Shown here: positions 7,093 to 15,978 of the stretch, piece by piece | Layout of the letters: each line of letters starts with the position of its first letter | Numbering within the stretch: position 1 is the stretch's first letter | NCBI GenBank assembly: GCA_009783265.1 | Contig: WRHM01000001.1 | Span: forward strand, 704,851-768,850 | Direction of reading: 5' to 3' | DNA from: Oscillospiraceae bacterium | Lineage (GTDB): Bacteria > Bacillota > Clostridia > Oscillospirales > WRJC01 | Length of the DNA stretch: 64,000 nucleotides | Position numbers and translations under genes: made by a program | The notes under the pieces: generated by a model | Told to the model about the DNA's origin: nothing | The model's database searches: none | What the model saw: the letters and a program-made list of their open reading frames with translations, nothing else

Positions 7093-7396
7093 AAAATATA
7101 CTTTGCGTTATTTGACTCTGTTTGATAAAGATATAACGGAAACGGTAAACTATATTGCCGTAAATCTGCAAGACCCTATTTCGGCGGAACGTTTTGTCGA
7201 TGAAGTTGAGGCGGCGATAGAAAAACGTCTTGAAATGCCAAAGGCATTTGCGCCATATCCGTCAACTAAAAAACGAAAATATCCGTATTATCGAATAAAT
7301 ATAAAAAATTATTCGGTTTTTTATGTAGTGATTGGAAACGTAATGGAAGTCAGGCGGTTTTTATATAATAAACGTAATATAGATGACATGCTTTAA
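7085..7396 (+). CDS. Type II toxin, RelE/ParE superfamily
   Basis: 103 residues from ATG 7085, which overlaps the antitoxin's end; an in-frame upstream start at 7019 would only extend it into the antitoxin. Features of the RelE/ParE fold are an N-terminal strand followed by long helices (FDKDITETVNYIAVNLQDPI, AERFVDEVEAAIEKRLEMPK) and a C-terminal sheet (YYRINIKNYSVFYVV, MEVRRFLYNKRN). Whether it attacks ribosome-bound mRNA like RelE or gyrase like ParE cannot be told from sequence. Overlap suggests translational coupling. Confidence 0.82.
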   Translation: MNKKYTLRYLTLFDKDITETVNYIAVNLQDPISAERFVDEVEAAIEKRLEMPKAFAPYPSTKKRKYPYYRINIKNYSVFYVVIGNVMEVRRFLYNKRNIDDML

Positions 7397-7399
7397 AAC

Positions 7400-10126
7400 T
7401 TATTTCACATTCACATTCACGCCGTCCGGCACATTTATCTTGTCAAATATTATCTTCCCGTCGTCGCCTTTATGCCAGCTTATCTCTATATCGCCCAATG
7501 GGTGCGGGAATACGCCTTTTGCCCATTTTATATGATCCGTCGTTTTAACGTCGAGAATTATATTATTTAACCCCTGTTTTATATCAAAATTCACGCCGAG
7601 AATATATCTTGACATGATATACGCCGGGCTTGCGGTCCACGCATGGCACTGGCTTGCCTCCAAATCAAAATGTTCCGGAGTTGTTTTAAGCCCTTTAGAT
7701 AAAAACCAGCCCCAGCCTTCTTTCATGCAGGATTCGGCAGTTTTATACATTCCGGCTTTATATAAACTGTCAAAGATATAATATCCGTAGCTTGTCGTAA
7801 ACGCAACGCCGCCGAATGCGTCATAGCCGTTTTTGAAGAACGGGACAAGAAGCGGCTCAAGAGTTTTTTGTATTACCGCGAGTTTATCCTCGCTGACAAC
7901 TCCGGCGCGTACTGCAAATAACGAAGCGTGCGGGGAAAAATACTGCATTTCTGTATTGTCTGAAAACAAGCCTTTTTCTTCGCTCCAAAAAGCGGCTGGG
8001 ATTGATTTCTCTAAAATTTTTATTCTCTTAGTCATATATTCATAATCATTTTGTTTATTTATCTCTTTCGCCAGAAACTGCGCACCGCGCAAAGCGATTA
8101 AATACAGACAGGTAAATATGCAGTTTATGCCCCTGTTATTCGTGCAGCCGCCGTCGCCTAAATGACGCGTGCGTTTATCGTTGGGATTATTCAGGTCGGG
8201 CGGGTCGGCGTCCAGAAGATAATCGTCGCGTTCGTCGGACAACGCGTTAAAGACATTCATGTTCGTGATTATCGAATCCCACCATGCTTCGATTAATTTT
8301 TTATCGCCCGTATATAAATAATAACTGTAAAACCCGTCAACTACATAAAGCGAAAAATCAGGTAAAATATAATCGCCGGTATTGGGATATAAGCATCTGT
8401 ACTGGCCGGTCGGGTGAATTGACTGCGCGTATAATTCAAGCGAGCGTTTCATGAGTTTCTGGTCGCCGAAACACGCTAAATTATTGTGATACTGCACGAG
8501 AGTGTCGAGAACATACAGACCTCTCTCTCTGTCAACGCAGTCGTCGTAAGCGTCCTCCATGTTTACAGACTGCGTTCTGGCGCATAATTCCCATATATTA
8601 TTTAAGCACGGGTCAGAACACTCGAACTTTCCGGGTTTATTTACGGGATAATGCCCTGATATAAAATCTATTTTTTCAAGAATAACATCGCCTGAAGTAT
8701 TTCTTACAGTTATGTTTAAATATTTGAATCCCCTCGGCTGAACAGGCGACCAGTTTATTATATTGCCGCCGTCTGAGCAAACCAGCCTGTCGCCCAACGG
8801 AATCCACGACTGCTGCCGCACATGCTTATTATCAGCCATATATCTGTCGTTGTATAATAAATCAATAGTCGCGCCTTTCACGCCTTTAAAAATAAATTCC
8901 GGGAATACCAGACGCATATATTCCATGTCGAATATAAGCGTAAACCCGTCTGGATATAAATCTTTTTTAAATATAAACCCTTGTAAATTATCCGGCGCAA
9001 TAAACTCTAAAGAATTGCCGTAAGTATCCCAGCTTGCCTCGCGGCACGGGCTTTCGGCTTTATTTTGTTTTGTCGAAAATACCCATTCCGTTTTTTCATC
9101 TTTAAGATTTATTTTCGTATATTTAAACAAATTCCCGCTGTTTTCGTCTCTGTCGGCAGATATTATCAGGCCTTTGTTTTTCGGGATTGCCAGATAGCAG
9201 TCATAAATATCCTGATAAATCTTCACGTTCCCCGAAACTTCATTCCACCCCTCGTTTAAACGCATGATAAAATTATATCTCAAAGGCTTGGATTCGTCCT
9301 CGAATTTCGGCTCGCATATAATATTATTCACAAAAACCGTTTCATATAATACAGCCGAAGCTATATCCTGCTTGCATGGCGAATAAATAAAAGTATTCCA
9401 ATCGACAGTATCTTTATATTGCGTCTGAGGCTTGGTCGTATCGAGTGTATATGGCAATCCGATATAAAACGAATATAAATCTTCGTCGTTATTTAACGGG
9501 AAAACTCTTGTTTTTGTTGTGACGGGCATGTTTTCCATTGACATAAACGGAATTTCTCTGGGGATTAATCCGCCGAAATGATTTTGATTCGCAAGCTCAA
9601 CAGCGTTATGCCAGCCGGAATCGTCATAATCAGTATTTATCCAGTTTTCGTCGAATTTATTCTGGTCATAAAAAATCTGCGCGTTTAACGCAAAACTCAG
9701 TTTCGGCGTATAACGCGAATAAGCCGTGTATTCTTCGCATTTCCAGTTTTGACTGCCTGTCGATAAATCTATATCGTCTATTTTTCCCCACGCGATCATC
9801 GCGGCAATTTCCGGGACGTTCTTAAAAGTTTTGTGCCCGTGGAAATTAACGAGTACGGCTAAAATATTTTTGCCGTTTTGCAGATATTGCGTTAAATCAT
9901 AAGTATCAAATTGCGGGAACTTTGGGTCAAACCTGACAGGGCCGAACCCTATAAAAATCCCGTTGATATATAATTTATAATTTGTGTCGGCGAAAATATT
10001 AAACTCCGCGTTTTTTATATCTGACAAATTATTTATCTCAAACGTTTTTCTGAATGCGGCATACGGATTTCTCGACGTATCGCCGCTGTTGAACCATATA
10101 TATTTTGCCTGATTTACATTTGACAT
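7400..10126 (-). CDS. GH78-like alpha-L-rhamnosidase family glycosidase
   Basis: 908 residues, no signal peptide, so probably cytosolic. The N-terminus is a jelly-roll substrate-binding region of the rhamnosidase type (FRKTFEINN, ADTNYKLYINGIFIGFGPV, FDTYDLTQYL). The C-terminal half is an (alpha/alpha)6 barrel with the usual entry (CSDPCLNNIWELCARTQSVN, EDAYDDCVDRERGLYVLDT) and later HLGDGGCTNNRGINC. These fit GH78 or a near relative; the exact sugar is not certain. It starts at ATG 10126 after GGAGG and lies 95 bp downstream of a solute-binding lipoprotein on the same strand, suggesting a sugar-uptake and cleavage unit. It converges with the toxin gene, leaving three bases between stops. Confidence 0.8.
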   Translation of the reverse strand: MSNVNQAKYIWFNSGDTSRNPYAAFRKTFEINNLSDIKNAEFNIFADTNYKLYINGIFIGFGPVRFDPKFPQFDTYDLTQYLQNGKNILAVLVNFHGHKTFKNVPEIAAMIAWGKIDDIDLSTGSQNWKCEEYTAYSRYTPKLSFALNAQIFYDQNKFDENWINTDYDDSGWHNAVELANQNHFGGLIPREIPFMSMENMPVTTKTRVFPLNNDEDLYSFYIGLPYTLDTTKPQTQYKDTVDWNTFIYSPCKQDIASAVLYETVFVNNIICEPKFEDESKPLRYNFIMRLNEGWNEVSGNVKIYQDIYDCYLAIPKNKGLIISADRDENSGNLFKYTKINLKDEKTEWVFSTKQNKAESPCREASWDTYGNSLEFIAPDNLQGFIFKKDLYPDGFTLIFDMEYMRLVFPEFIFKGVKGATIDLLYNDRYMADNKHVRQQSWIPLGDRLVCSDGGNIINWSPVQPRGFKYLNITVRNTSGDVILEKIDFISGHYPVNKPGKFECSDPCLNNIWELCARTQSVNMEDAYDDCVDRERGLYVLDTLVQYHNNLACFGDQKLMKRSLELYAQSIHPTGQYRCLYPNTGDYILPDFSLYVVDGFYSYYLYTGDKKLIEAWWDSIITNMNVFNALSDERDDYLLDADPPDLNNPNDKRTRHLGDGGCTNNRGINCIFTCLYLIALRGAQFLAKEINKQNDYEYMTKRIKILEKSIPAAFWSEEKGLFSDNTEMQYFSPHASLFAVRAGVVSEDKLAVIQKTLEPLLVPFFKNGYDAFGGVAFTTSYGYYIFDSLYKAGMYKTAESCMKEGWGWFLSKGLKTTPEHFDLEASQCHAWTASPAYIMSRYILGVNFDIKQGLNNIILDVKTTDHIKWAKGVFPHPLGDIEISWHKGDDGKIIFDKINVPDGVNVNVK

Positions 10127-10168
10127 ATATTTTATTCCTCCATGATTTATAATACGTAAATATATAGC

Positions 10169-10196
10169 GCAGGGGCGACCATTGCGCGGCCGCCCG
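10169..10196. repeat. Family A-like palindrome
   Basis: GCAGGGGCGACCATTGCGCG followed by GCCGCCCG forms an imperfect palindrome between the solute-binding protein and GH78 genes. It resembles family A ends but is degenerate. Transcription of the GH78 gene probably reads through it. Confidence 0.5.
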
Positions 10197-10221
10197 TTTT
10201 ATTTTATATATTTTATTTTTA

Positions 10222-11709
10222 TCAGTCCATCCCCAAAGCTTTAATTACCGTATCTATCTCTTTATTTATTCTGTTTTCGACTTTCTCAAGCTGAGAGGCG
10301 AGATTGCGGTCATTCTTCTTAAACATATTCAAGAATATACCGTCGCGCAATAAGCCGCACCATATAGTGTCGCCAAGGTCAAATACGCGGTCGCTGAAAA
10401 TAATATCGAGCATTTCGGCAGATTCTTCGTCGCGCGCGAGTTTTGTCTTTAAAGAAACGTCATAATAAACAGGAATAACTGAATTAAACGATTCGCATGA
10501 CAGAGCTTCCATTATTGCGCCGATATTTTCGGGATTTTCCACGGTTATCGGTATAATAAACGGGTTACAGCCTTCCATGCGGGTATAATATTTGTCCTGA
10601 TCCGTATTATATTTCGGATACGGTATTATGCCGAAATCAGTATCCATACCGCGAAGCGCCTCGACTCTCTGGAATGTGCTGTTGAAAAACAAAGCCTGAT
10701 TGTTTATAACAAGCGCGTCGCCGGTTTCGCTGATATTAGTGTCGTTCTTGACGTCCTGATACCACACGTTTGTGTCGTAAGTCATAGAAAATATTTTATC
10801 TATTACTCCGGCAAATTTTTCATCGCTCCTTAAAGTAAACTGGGGTATGCCGTCGTTTGATTTTGAAATTGATTCAGTTCCGGCAGATACCCAGAAACAC
10901 GGCAGGACATATTTTACCATCGAAACTAAGCCGTACCTGTCGTTCTGGTCCATGATTCCGTCGCCGTTCATGTCTTTAACAGCCGCTTTTGCCATTTCCT
11001 CGAATTTGTCAAACGTCCAGTTTCCCCCTGCGACAATTATATACGGATTTTCAAGTTCTAAATCCGTAATCATTTGTTTATTAAAAAGCAAAACGTGCGT
11101 ATAATCGTATGACGGGATATCCGAAGCCCCTATTGGAAATAAAACCGTGCCGCCGAATGTCAGCGCCTGTGTGATACTGTCGTCCCAGTAAGGCTGGGTC
11201 AAATCAATATATAAATTATAATCGTCAAAATTATATCCCAGACCTTCGTTGTAATGCGTGAGCATTGTGGCGCACCACGCCGTAACTATATCATACTCGT
11301 CCGAACCGGCCAATATAGCGGGCTTTGCTTTTGAAACGTCGTTAATTTCAGTTATTAATATATTAAAACGCTCTTCTATTTTCCGGTTTCTGTGATAAAT
11401 GCTGTCCTGTATAATATCTCCTGTCTGTTCTTCAAAATTCATTTCCGCGTGAAGCCAGTCGCTGTGGTGTGAAAGTATTCTGAAATTATACCCGCCGAGA
11501 TCCATTTCAGGGACATTGTCTTTATTTAATTCTGGTTCCGGTTGGTCCGGTTCTTCGTCCTGAGACTCGTCTTGCCGGTCATCATCGTTTTTATTTTCTG
11601 TTTTTTCTGTATTTTCGTTTTGATTATTGCTGTCGCATGATGAAAAAATAAACGGCAGGCAGCATATTAATAAAAATATTACAAAAACAAATAATAATTG
11701 CTTTTTCAT
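10222..11709 (-). CDS. Extracellular solute-binding lipoprotein (ABC sugar uptake type)
   Basis: Starts at ATG 11709 with AAAGGAG upstream, giving 495 residues; upstream in-frame sequence to 11847 runs into lexA and is not coding. The N-terminus MKKQLLFVFVIFLLICCLPF then FSSC is a lipoprotein signal with lipobox Cys. A charged disordered linker (DDRQDESQDEEPDQPEPELN) follows. The mature domain is a family 1 solute-binding fold. The loop DMNGDGIMDQND looks like a calcium-binding EF-hand type loop and a matching loop is present in the paralogue at 35301. No permease or ATPase gene is nearby, so it must use a transporter encoded elsewhere. It is followed by a GH78-like gene. Confidence 0.85.
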   Translation of the reverse strand: MKKQLLFVFVIFLLICCLPFIFSSCDSNNQNENTEKTENKNDDDRQDESQDEEPDQPEPELNKDNVPEMDLGGYNFRILSHHSDWLHAEMNFEEQTGDIIQDSIYHRNRKIEERFNILITEINDVSKAKPAILAGSDEYDIVTAWCATMLTHYNEGLGYNFDDYNLYIDLTQPYWDDSITQALTFGGTVLFPIGASDIPSYDYTHVLLFNKQMITDLELENPYIIVAGGNWTFDKFEEMAKAAVKDMNGDGIMDQNDRYGLVSMVKYVLPCFWVSAGTESISKSNDGIPQFTLRSDEKFAGVIDKIFSMTYDTNVWYQDVKNDTNISETGDALVINNQALFFNSTFQRVEALRGMDTDFGIIPYPKYNTDQDKYYTRMEGCNPFIIPITVENPENIGAIMEALSCESFNSVIPVYYDVSLKTKLARDEESAEMLDIIFSDRVFDLGDTIWCGLLRDGIFLNMFKKNDRNLASQLEKVENRINKEIDTVIKALGMD

Positions 11710-11765
11710 AAATTTAATTCTCCTTTGCGTATATTTCGCATATATTTTCCTAAGTTTAATAAAAA

Positions 11766-12377
11766 TTAATAAAATCTCAAAACCGAAATTACTTTTCCCA
11801 AAACTGTCGCGTCTTTGACAATAATAGGCCTCATAGCCGGGTTGCACGGCTGTAAGCGTATGTTCCCGTCTTCAGTATAATATTTTTTAACTGTCGCTTC
11901 GTCGTCTATCAGGGCAACGACAATTTCACCGTTGTCGGCGTAATTTTTCTTTTCGACGACGACATAATCGCCGTTCATGATTCCGGCTTCGACCATACTG
12001 TCGCCCCTGATTTTAAGCGCGAACAGCCGCGCGTTTAAATAACTCTGCTTGTATATCGGAAAATCGAGATACCCGTCGTGATTTTCTATCGCCAGTATCG
12101 GGATACCCGCCGTGACCTGACCCACAATCGGCACTCTTATAGAAGTCCTCCTGCCGTTTGCGTCCACGTTGTCAACCCGTATCGTCCTGCTTTTGCCGGC
12201 TTCTTTTTGAATATAGCCTTTTTTCTCTAATTTCTCCAGATACGCGTGAACCGTTGACGTGCTTTTAATATTAAGCGCAATTTTTATATCCCTCACCGAA
12301 GGGGAAAAGCCTTCTTTTTTTATTGTGTCAATAATAAACTCATACACTGCGCGTTCTTTATGATTCATTTCAGCCAT
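11766..12377 (-). CDS. lexA: LexA repressor
   Basis: 203 residues. The N-terminal winged helix (FSPSVRDIKIALNIKSTSTV) binds SOS operators; the C-terminal domain is a self-cleaving S24 peptidase. The Ala90-Gly91 cleavage site lies in VGQVTAGIP, the nucleophile is Ser127 in RGDSMVEAG and the general base is Lys164 in ATVKKYY. All key residues are intact. I did not see a clear SOS box in the 150 bases upstream. The next gene on the strand is the solute-binding lipoprotein, 56 bp downstream, and probably unrelated. Confidence 0.97.
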   Translation of the reverse strand: MAEMNHKERAVYEFIIDTIKKEGFSPSVRDIKIALNIKSTSTVHAYLEKLEKKGYIQKEAGKSRTIRVDNVDANGRRTSIRVPIVGQVTAGIPILAIENHDGYLDFPIYKQSYLNARLFALKIRGDSMVEAGIMNGDYVVVEKKNYADNGEIVVALIDDEATVKKYYTEDGNIRLQPCNPAMRPIIVKDATVLGKVISVLRFY

Positions 12378-12555
12378 TTTTATTAATTAATCCTGCCTTT
12401 CTGTTTTTATCATGTTATTTCGACATTTTTATAATAAATTTATGATAAATCATATTATAACACAAAAAAATAATCAGAACAAGTATTTTGATTAAAAATT
12501 TAATATTCTTAATCAAAATTTAACAATTTATAATAATATAGTAATTCTACTTGAA

Positions 12556-12667
12556 AACCACCCGTCCTACGGGTACCCCTCCACTGAGGGGAATTAGACA
12601 AAACGCCGAATTTGCGCGCAATTCCCCTCTGTGGAGGGGTGGCAAGCGTTAGCTTGACGGGGTGGTT
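12556..12667. repeat. Family B palindromic repeat (about 110 bp)
   Basis: Terminal inverted repeats AACCACCC (12556-12563) and GGGTGGTT (12660-12667) enclose smaller hairpins: CCCCTCCACTGAGGGGAATT and its near inverse AATTCCCCTCTGTGGAGGGG. The overall plan of two inverted hairpin units is a BIME/MITE-like design. It lies between glgP and lexA with no gene between them. Confidence 0.85.
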
Positions 12668-12723
12668 GTAAACCTGCTTTATAATAAAAAATAAAAAAAT
12701 CGCTAAAATTATGAATATAACCC

Positions 12724-12821
12724 AAAAGCCCCCTTTTGAAAGGGGGACAAGCGACGAAGTCGCAGGGGGATTGCAATCCTCAGTCAGCTTCGCTGCCAGC
12801 TCCTTTTAAAAGGAGCCTTTA
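12724..12821. repeat. Family B palindromic repeat (about 100 bp)
   Basis: Begins AAAAGCCCCCTTTTGAAAGG and ends CTCCTTTTAAAAGGAGCC, with inner hairpins GCGACGAAGTCGC and CAGCTTCGCTGCCAGC. It lies just after glgP (which ends at 12852) and may act as its terminator. Together with the previous repeat it fills most of the 470-base gap between glgP and lexA; the remainder is AT-rich with nothing I can assign. Confidence 0.8.
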
Positions 12822-12851
12822 ATCTTTACACTATGATTTTGCGAATAGTTA

Positions 12852-15302
12852 TCAATTCAGCGGCGCTATATGCCATATATTTTCAGCATATTCTTTTATG
12901 CTCCTGTCAGCCGCGAAAATCGCCGCCGAAGCTATATTATTCAACGACATCTTATTCCATTTTATAGAGTCTTTATACGATTCGTTCAACAAATTATGCA
13001 CTCTGTAATAATCGCTGAAATCCGCGAGGCACATAAACGGGTCGGCAACATAATTCCCCGACAATAAATATTGCGTTATATGACTGAACGAAACCCCGTT
13101 GAACCCGTTATTTAACGCCACTATTATTTTCATAAGTTTTTCGTTGCGAACATAATAATCATCGGGGTCGTATTTAGCCGCCCATAACGTGTCAACTTCT
13201 TTTGCCGTCATGCCGAATATAAATATATTCTCTTTGCCCACAGCGTCTAAAATCTCTATATTCGCGCCGTCCATAGTTCCAATAGTCACCGCGCCGTTTA
13301 TCATCAGCTTCATGTTTCCAGTCCCGCTCGCTTCTTTTCCGGCAAGCGAAATCTGCTGGCTGACTTCGCTCGCGGGCATTATCTTTTCGGCAAGCGAAAC
13401 AGAATAATCCTCAAGAAACACGACGCTTAATTTATCTTTTATCAACGGGCGTTTTTTTATATCCTCGCCTAAGCAATATATTAATTTTATTATCTGTTTT
13501 GCCATCTGATAACTCGGGGCGGCTTTTGCGGCGAATATATAAGTCTGGGGGAGTATATCAAGATTTGGGTTTTCTATTAAATCATTATAAACCGAGATTA
13601 TCCTCAAAACGTTTAATAACTGCCGTTTATATTCGTGCAGTCTTTTTACCTGAACGTTAAAAACAGATTCAGGGTTTAGAGAATATCCGAAAGTTTTATT
13701 TATATAATTGCTCAGATATATTTTATTTTTATGTTTTATCTCGCCGAGGGCTTTTAAAATGCTTTCGTCGTTCTCAAATTTTCTAAATTCTGCAAGAATC
13801 GCCGCGTTTTTTCTGTAATCTGTGCCTATGCATTCGTCAAGTAAATCAGTCAATAACGGATTTGACTGCACAAGCCACCGCCTGTGCGCTATGCCGTTTG
13901 TGACATTCGTGAATTTATCGGGAGTGTATTCATAAAAATCTTTAAAAAAATTGTTTTTTAATATATCAGAATGAATCTTCGCGACGCCGTTTATCGAATG
14001 TCCCCCGGCTATGCATAAATTCGCCATTCTGATCTGATTAAACGCAAGTATCGCCATTCTCTGTATTTTATCCCAGTCGCCGGGATGTTTTTTCCATAAA
14101 TCAGCACACAGCCTTTTGTTTATCTCACAAATTATAGAATATATTCTCGGCATATTTGTCTTTACGAGATATTCGGGCCATGTTTCAAGGGCTTCGGGCA
14201 GTATAGTATGATTGGTATATGCCATAGTGTGTCTGGTTATATGCCATGCTTTGTCCCAGTTATAATTATAATCGTCTATTAATATGCGCATAAGCTCCGG
14301 TATCGCGAAAGCGGGATGCGTATCGTTTATGTGAACCGCGCATTTTTTGTGTAAATTATCAAGATTGGGATAAACAGCGAGATGGCGCGATATTATATTC
14401 TGAATCGAAGCCGAGACGAAAAAATACTGCTGTTTTAATCTCAGAGTTTTGCCTTCGTAGTGATTGTCGGCGGGATATAAAACTTTTGATATTGCCTCGA
14501 CTATCGCCGTTTCTTCTATCGCTTTGACAAATTCGCCCTGCGAAAAAAGAGTTACGTCTATACTCGTAGGACTTTTTGCCCTCCAGAGACGCAACACGGC
14601 AGGGCTTTCAGTAGAGTATCCCGAAATCATCAGATCATACGGTATAGCCTCGACTGTCTGGTAATCTTTATACTCAGTTTTCATTTTTCCGTTCTGCCAG
14701 TTCTCTTCGATATATCCGCCGAAATTCACTTTGACCGTATAATCCGCTCTGGGCACAAGAAAAACTTCTCCAGACGGCAGCCAGTCATCCGGGAATTCAA
14801 CCTGCCAGCCGTCGACTAATTTTTGCTTGAACAGCCCAAATTCATATCTTATAGAATAGCCCATAGCGGGATATTTCAAAGTCGCCATAGAATCCATAAA
14901 GCAAGCCGCCAAACGTCCGAGACCGCCGTTTCCCAAACCGGGGTCAACGTCTTTTTCGTATAGATCCTCAAGAGTATACCCATAATCGTTCAATATTTCC
15001 TCAAGTTCGTTTTCCAGCCCCAGATTATAAATATTATTTTTAAGCTGTTTGCCGACGAGAAATTCCATGCATAAATAATATATGTTTTTAAGCCGCTTGG
15101 ATTTTGTCTGAAGCCTGAAATCGCGGCGTTGTTCTGATAATATATCTCTTGTCAGAATAGCGACGGCTTTATAAAAATGCGCCGCAGCTGCGTTTTCGCA
15201 AGTCAAGCCGTAATATCCCGACAGTTTTTCTTCTATTATTTTAAGCAATTTTTGTTTTTTATTATTTTCGATTTTGTTTTCTTCTGTTTTATTTGTTTTC
15301 AT
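12852..15302 (-). CDS. glgP: Glycogen phosphorylase (GT35)
   Basis: Releases glucose-1-phosphate from glycogen with pyridoxal phosphate. 816 residues, the usual length. Landmarks are LKNIYYLCMEFLVGKQLKNN, GNGGLGRLAACFMDSMATL, IHSDILKNNFFKDFYEYTPD, FAAKAAPSYQMAKQIIKLI and the PLP-lysine region ISLAGKEASGTGNMKLMING. It is the last gene of the glgC-glgD-glgA-glgP cluster, separated from glgA by a broken transposase gene. Confidence 0.97.
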   Translation of the reverse strand: MKTNKTEENKIENNKKQKLLKIIEEKLSGYYGLTCENAAAAHFYKAVAILTRDILSEQRRDFRLQTKSKRLKNIYYLCMEFLVGKQLKNNIYNLGLENELEEILNDYGYTLEDLYEKDVDPGLGNGGLGRLAACFMDSMATLKYPAMGYSIRYEFGLFKQKLVDGWQVEFPDDWLPSGEVFLVPRADYTVKVNFGGYIEENWQNGKMKTEYKDYQTVEAIPYDLMISGYSTESPAVLRLWRAKSPTSIDVTLFSQGEFVKAIEETAIVEAISKVLYPADNHYEGKTLRLKQQYFFVSASIQNIISRHLAVYPNLDNLHKKCAVHINDTHPAFAIPELMRILIDDYNYNWDKAWHITRHTMAYTNHTILPEALETWPEYLVKTNMPRIYSIICEINKRLCADLWKKHPGDWDKIQRMAILAFNQIRMANLCIAGGHSINGVAKIHSDILKNNFFKDFYEYTPDKFTNVTNGIAHRRWLVQSNPLLTDLLDECIGTDYRKNAAILAEFRKFENDESILKALGEIKHKNKIYLSNYINKTFGYSLNPESVFNVQVKRLHEYKRQLLNVLRIISVYNDLIENPNLDILPQTYIFAAKAAPSYQMAKQIIKLIYCLGEDIKKRPLIKDKLSVVFLEDYSVSLAEKIMPASEVSQQISLAGKEASGTGNMKLMINGAVTIGTMDGANIEILDAVGKENIFIFGMTAKEVDTLWAAKYDPDDYYVRNEKLMKIIVALNNGFNGVSFSHITQYLLSGNYVADPFMCLADFSDYYRVHNLLNESYKDSIKWNKMSLNNIASAAIFAADRSIKEYAENIWHIAPLN

Positions 15303-15595
15303 TTATTAAAATTTTTATCTCCTGTTGTTTATTGTTATTGCGATAGATTAAATTTTTGCTAACGTATATTATGCTTGATTTCGACTATCAATTAAAATAT
15401 AAATTTTATTTTTTCACAAAATATTCATCTTCCGCCCATTTGGCGGGGTTATTGTCTATGTAATTCCATCTAATCCGATATTCTTCTTCGTTTCGGAGTA
15501 TGCGTTCGTGGTATGAGCGTTGCCACATATTAAAACCGAATTTCCTTGTTGTCATTGATTTCAAACTTTGCACAATTTGGGGAATAACCGCCTTT

Positions 15596-15620
15596 GTAGG
15601 GGACGCGCCCCCGCGCGTCC
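15596..15620. repeat. Family A palindrome inside the RAYT gene, in frame
   Basis: GTAGGGGACGCGCCC next to CCGCGCGTCC. GGACGCGC and GCGCGTCC pair around a short G-rich loop. It keeps the C-terminal transposase frame open and adds about eight residues after the HUH motif. Confidence 0.8.
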
Positions 15621-15756
15621 CGTCTTTAATAATGGCGAGTATATGGATATGATTTGGCATGATGACATAATTATCAACCAAAACATGAGGATATATGCGA
15701 TTGATTTTTTGAATCTGCGCCTCAGCAAAGACACCGTATTCTGTCAATTCAACAAG

Positions 15757-15783
15757 CGGGACGCGCAGGGGCGCGTCCCCTAC
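15757..15783. repeat. Family A palindrome inside the RAYT gene, near the frame break
   Basis: GGGACGCGCAGGGGCGCGTC then CCCTAC: GGACGCGC and GCGCGTCC again form the stem, in opposite orientation to the copy at 15596. The disruption between the two halves of the transposase frame is at or next to this element. Confidence 0.8.
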
Positions 15784-15978
15784 AAATAACCTTACCCAAC
15801 ATCTCGTGACCGCCTTCAATACATATCGTTATAAAATAATATCCCGCTTGCGAATAATCATATCCCTTTAAGCGAATACTCTTTCTAACCGGTAATTCTT
15901 TCTGCATAAATCCGCCTCCAAGCGTATATAATACAAATTTCCTTCGCTCAATACATATATTAAATTTATTTTAATTAT

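Larger units (their letters stand above)
15406..15907 (-). pseudogene. REP-associated tyrosine transposase (RAYT), frameshifted, with two palindromic insertions
   Basis: The N-terminus starts at ATG 15907 after GGAGG and reads RKSIRLKGYDYSQAGYYFIT, the standard RAYT opening, but this frame stops at 15749. The remainder (15819-15406) is in another frame: ELTEYGVFAEAQIQKI, the HUH motif PNHIHILAI, then FNMWQRSYHERILRNEEEY and YIDNNPAKWAEDEYF. The frame change falls near a family A palindrome at 15757-15783, and a second at 15596-15620 encodes DGTRGGASPT just after the HUH motif. RAYTs are single-domain Y1 nucleases that act on REP palindromes. The gene is probably inactive unless the shift is bypassed. 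It interrupts the glg cluster. Confidence 0.85.

Noticed and set aside
12378..12550. SOS box upstream of lexA
   Set aside because: I looked for GAAC...GTTC-type palindromes and found none that was convincing.
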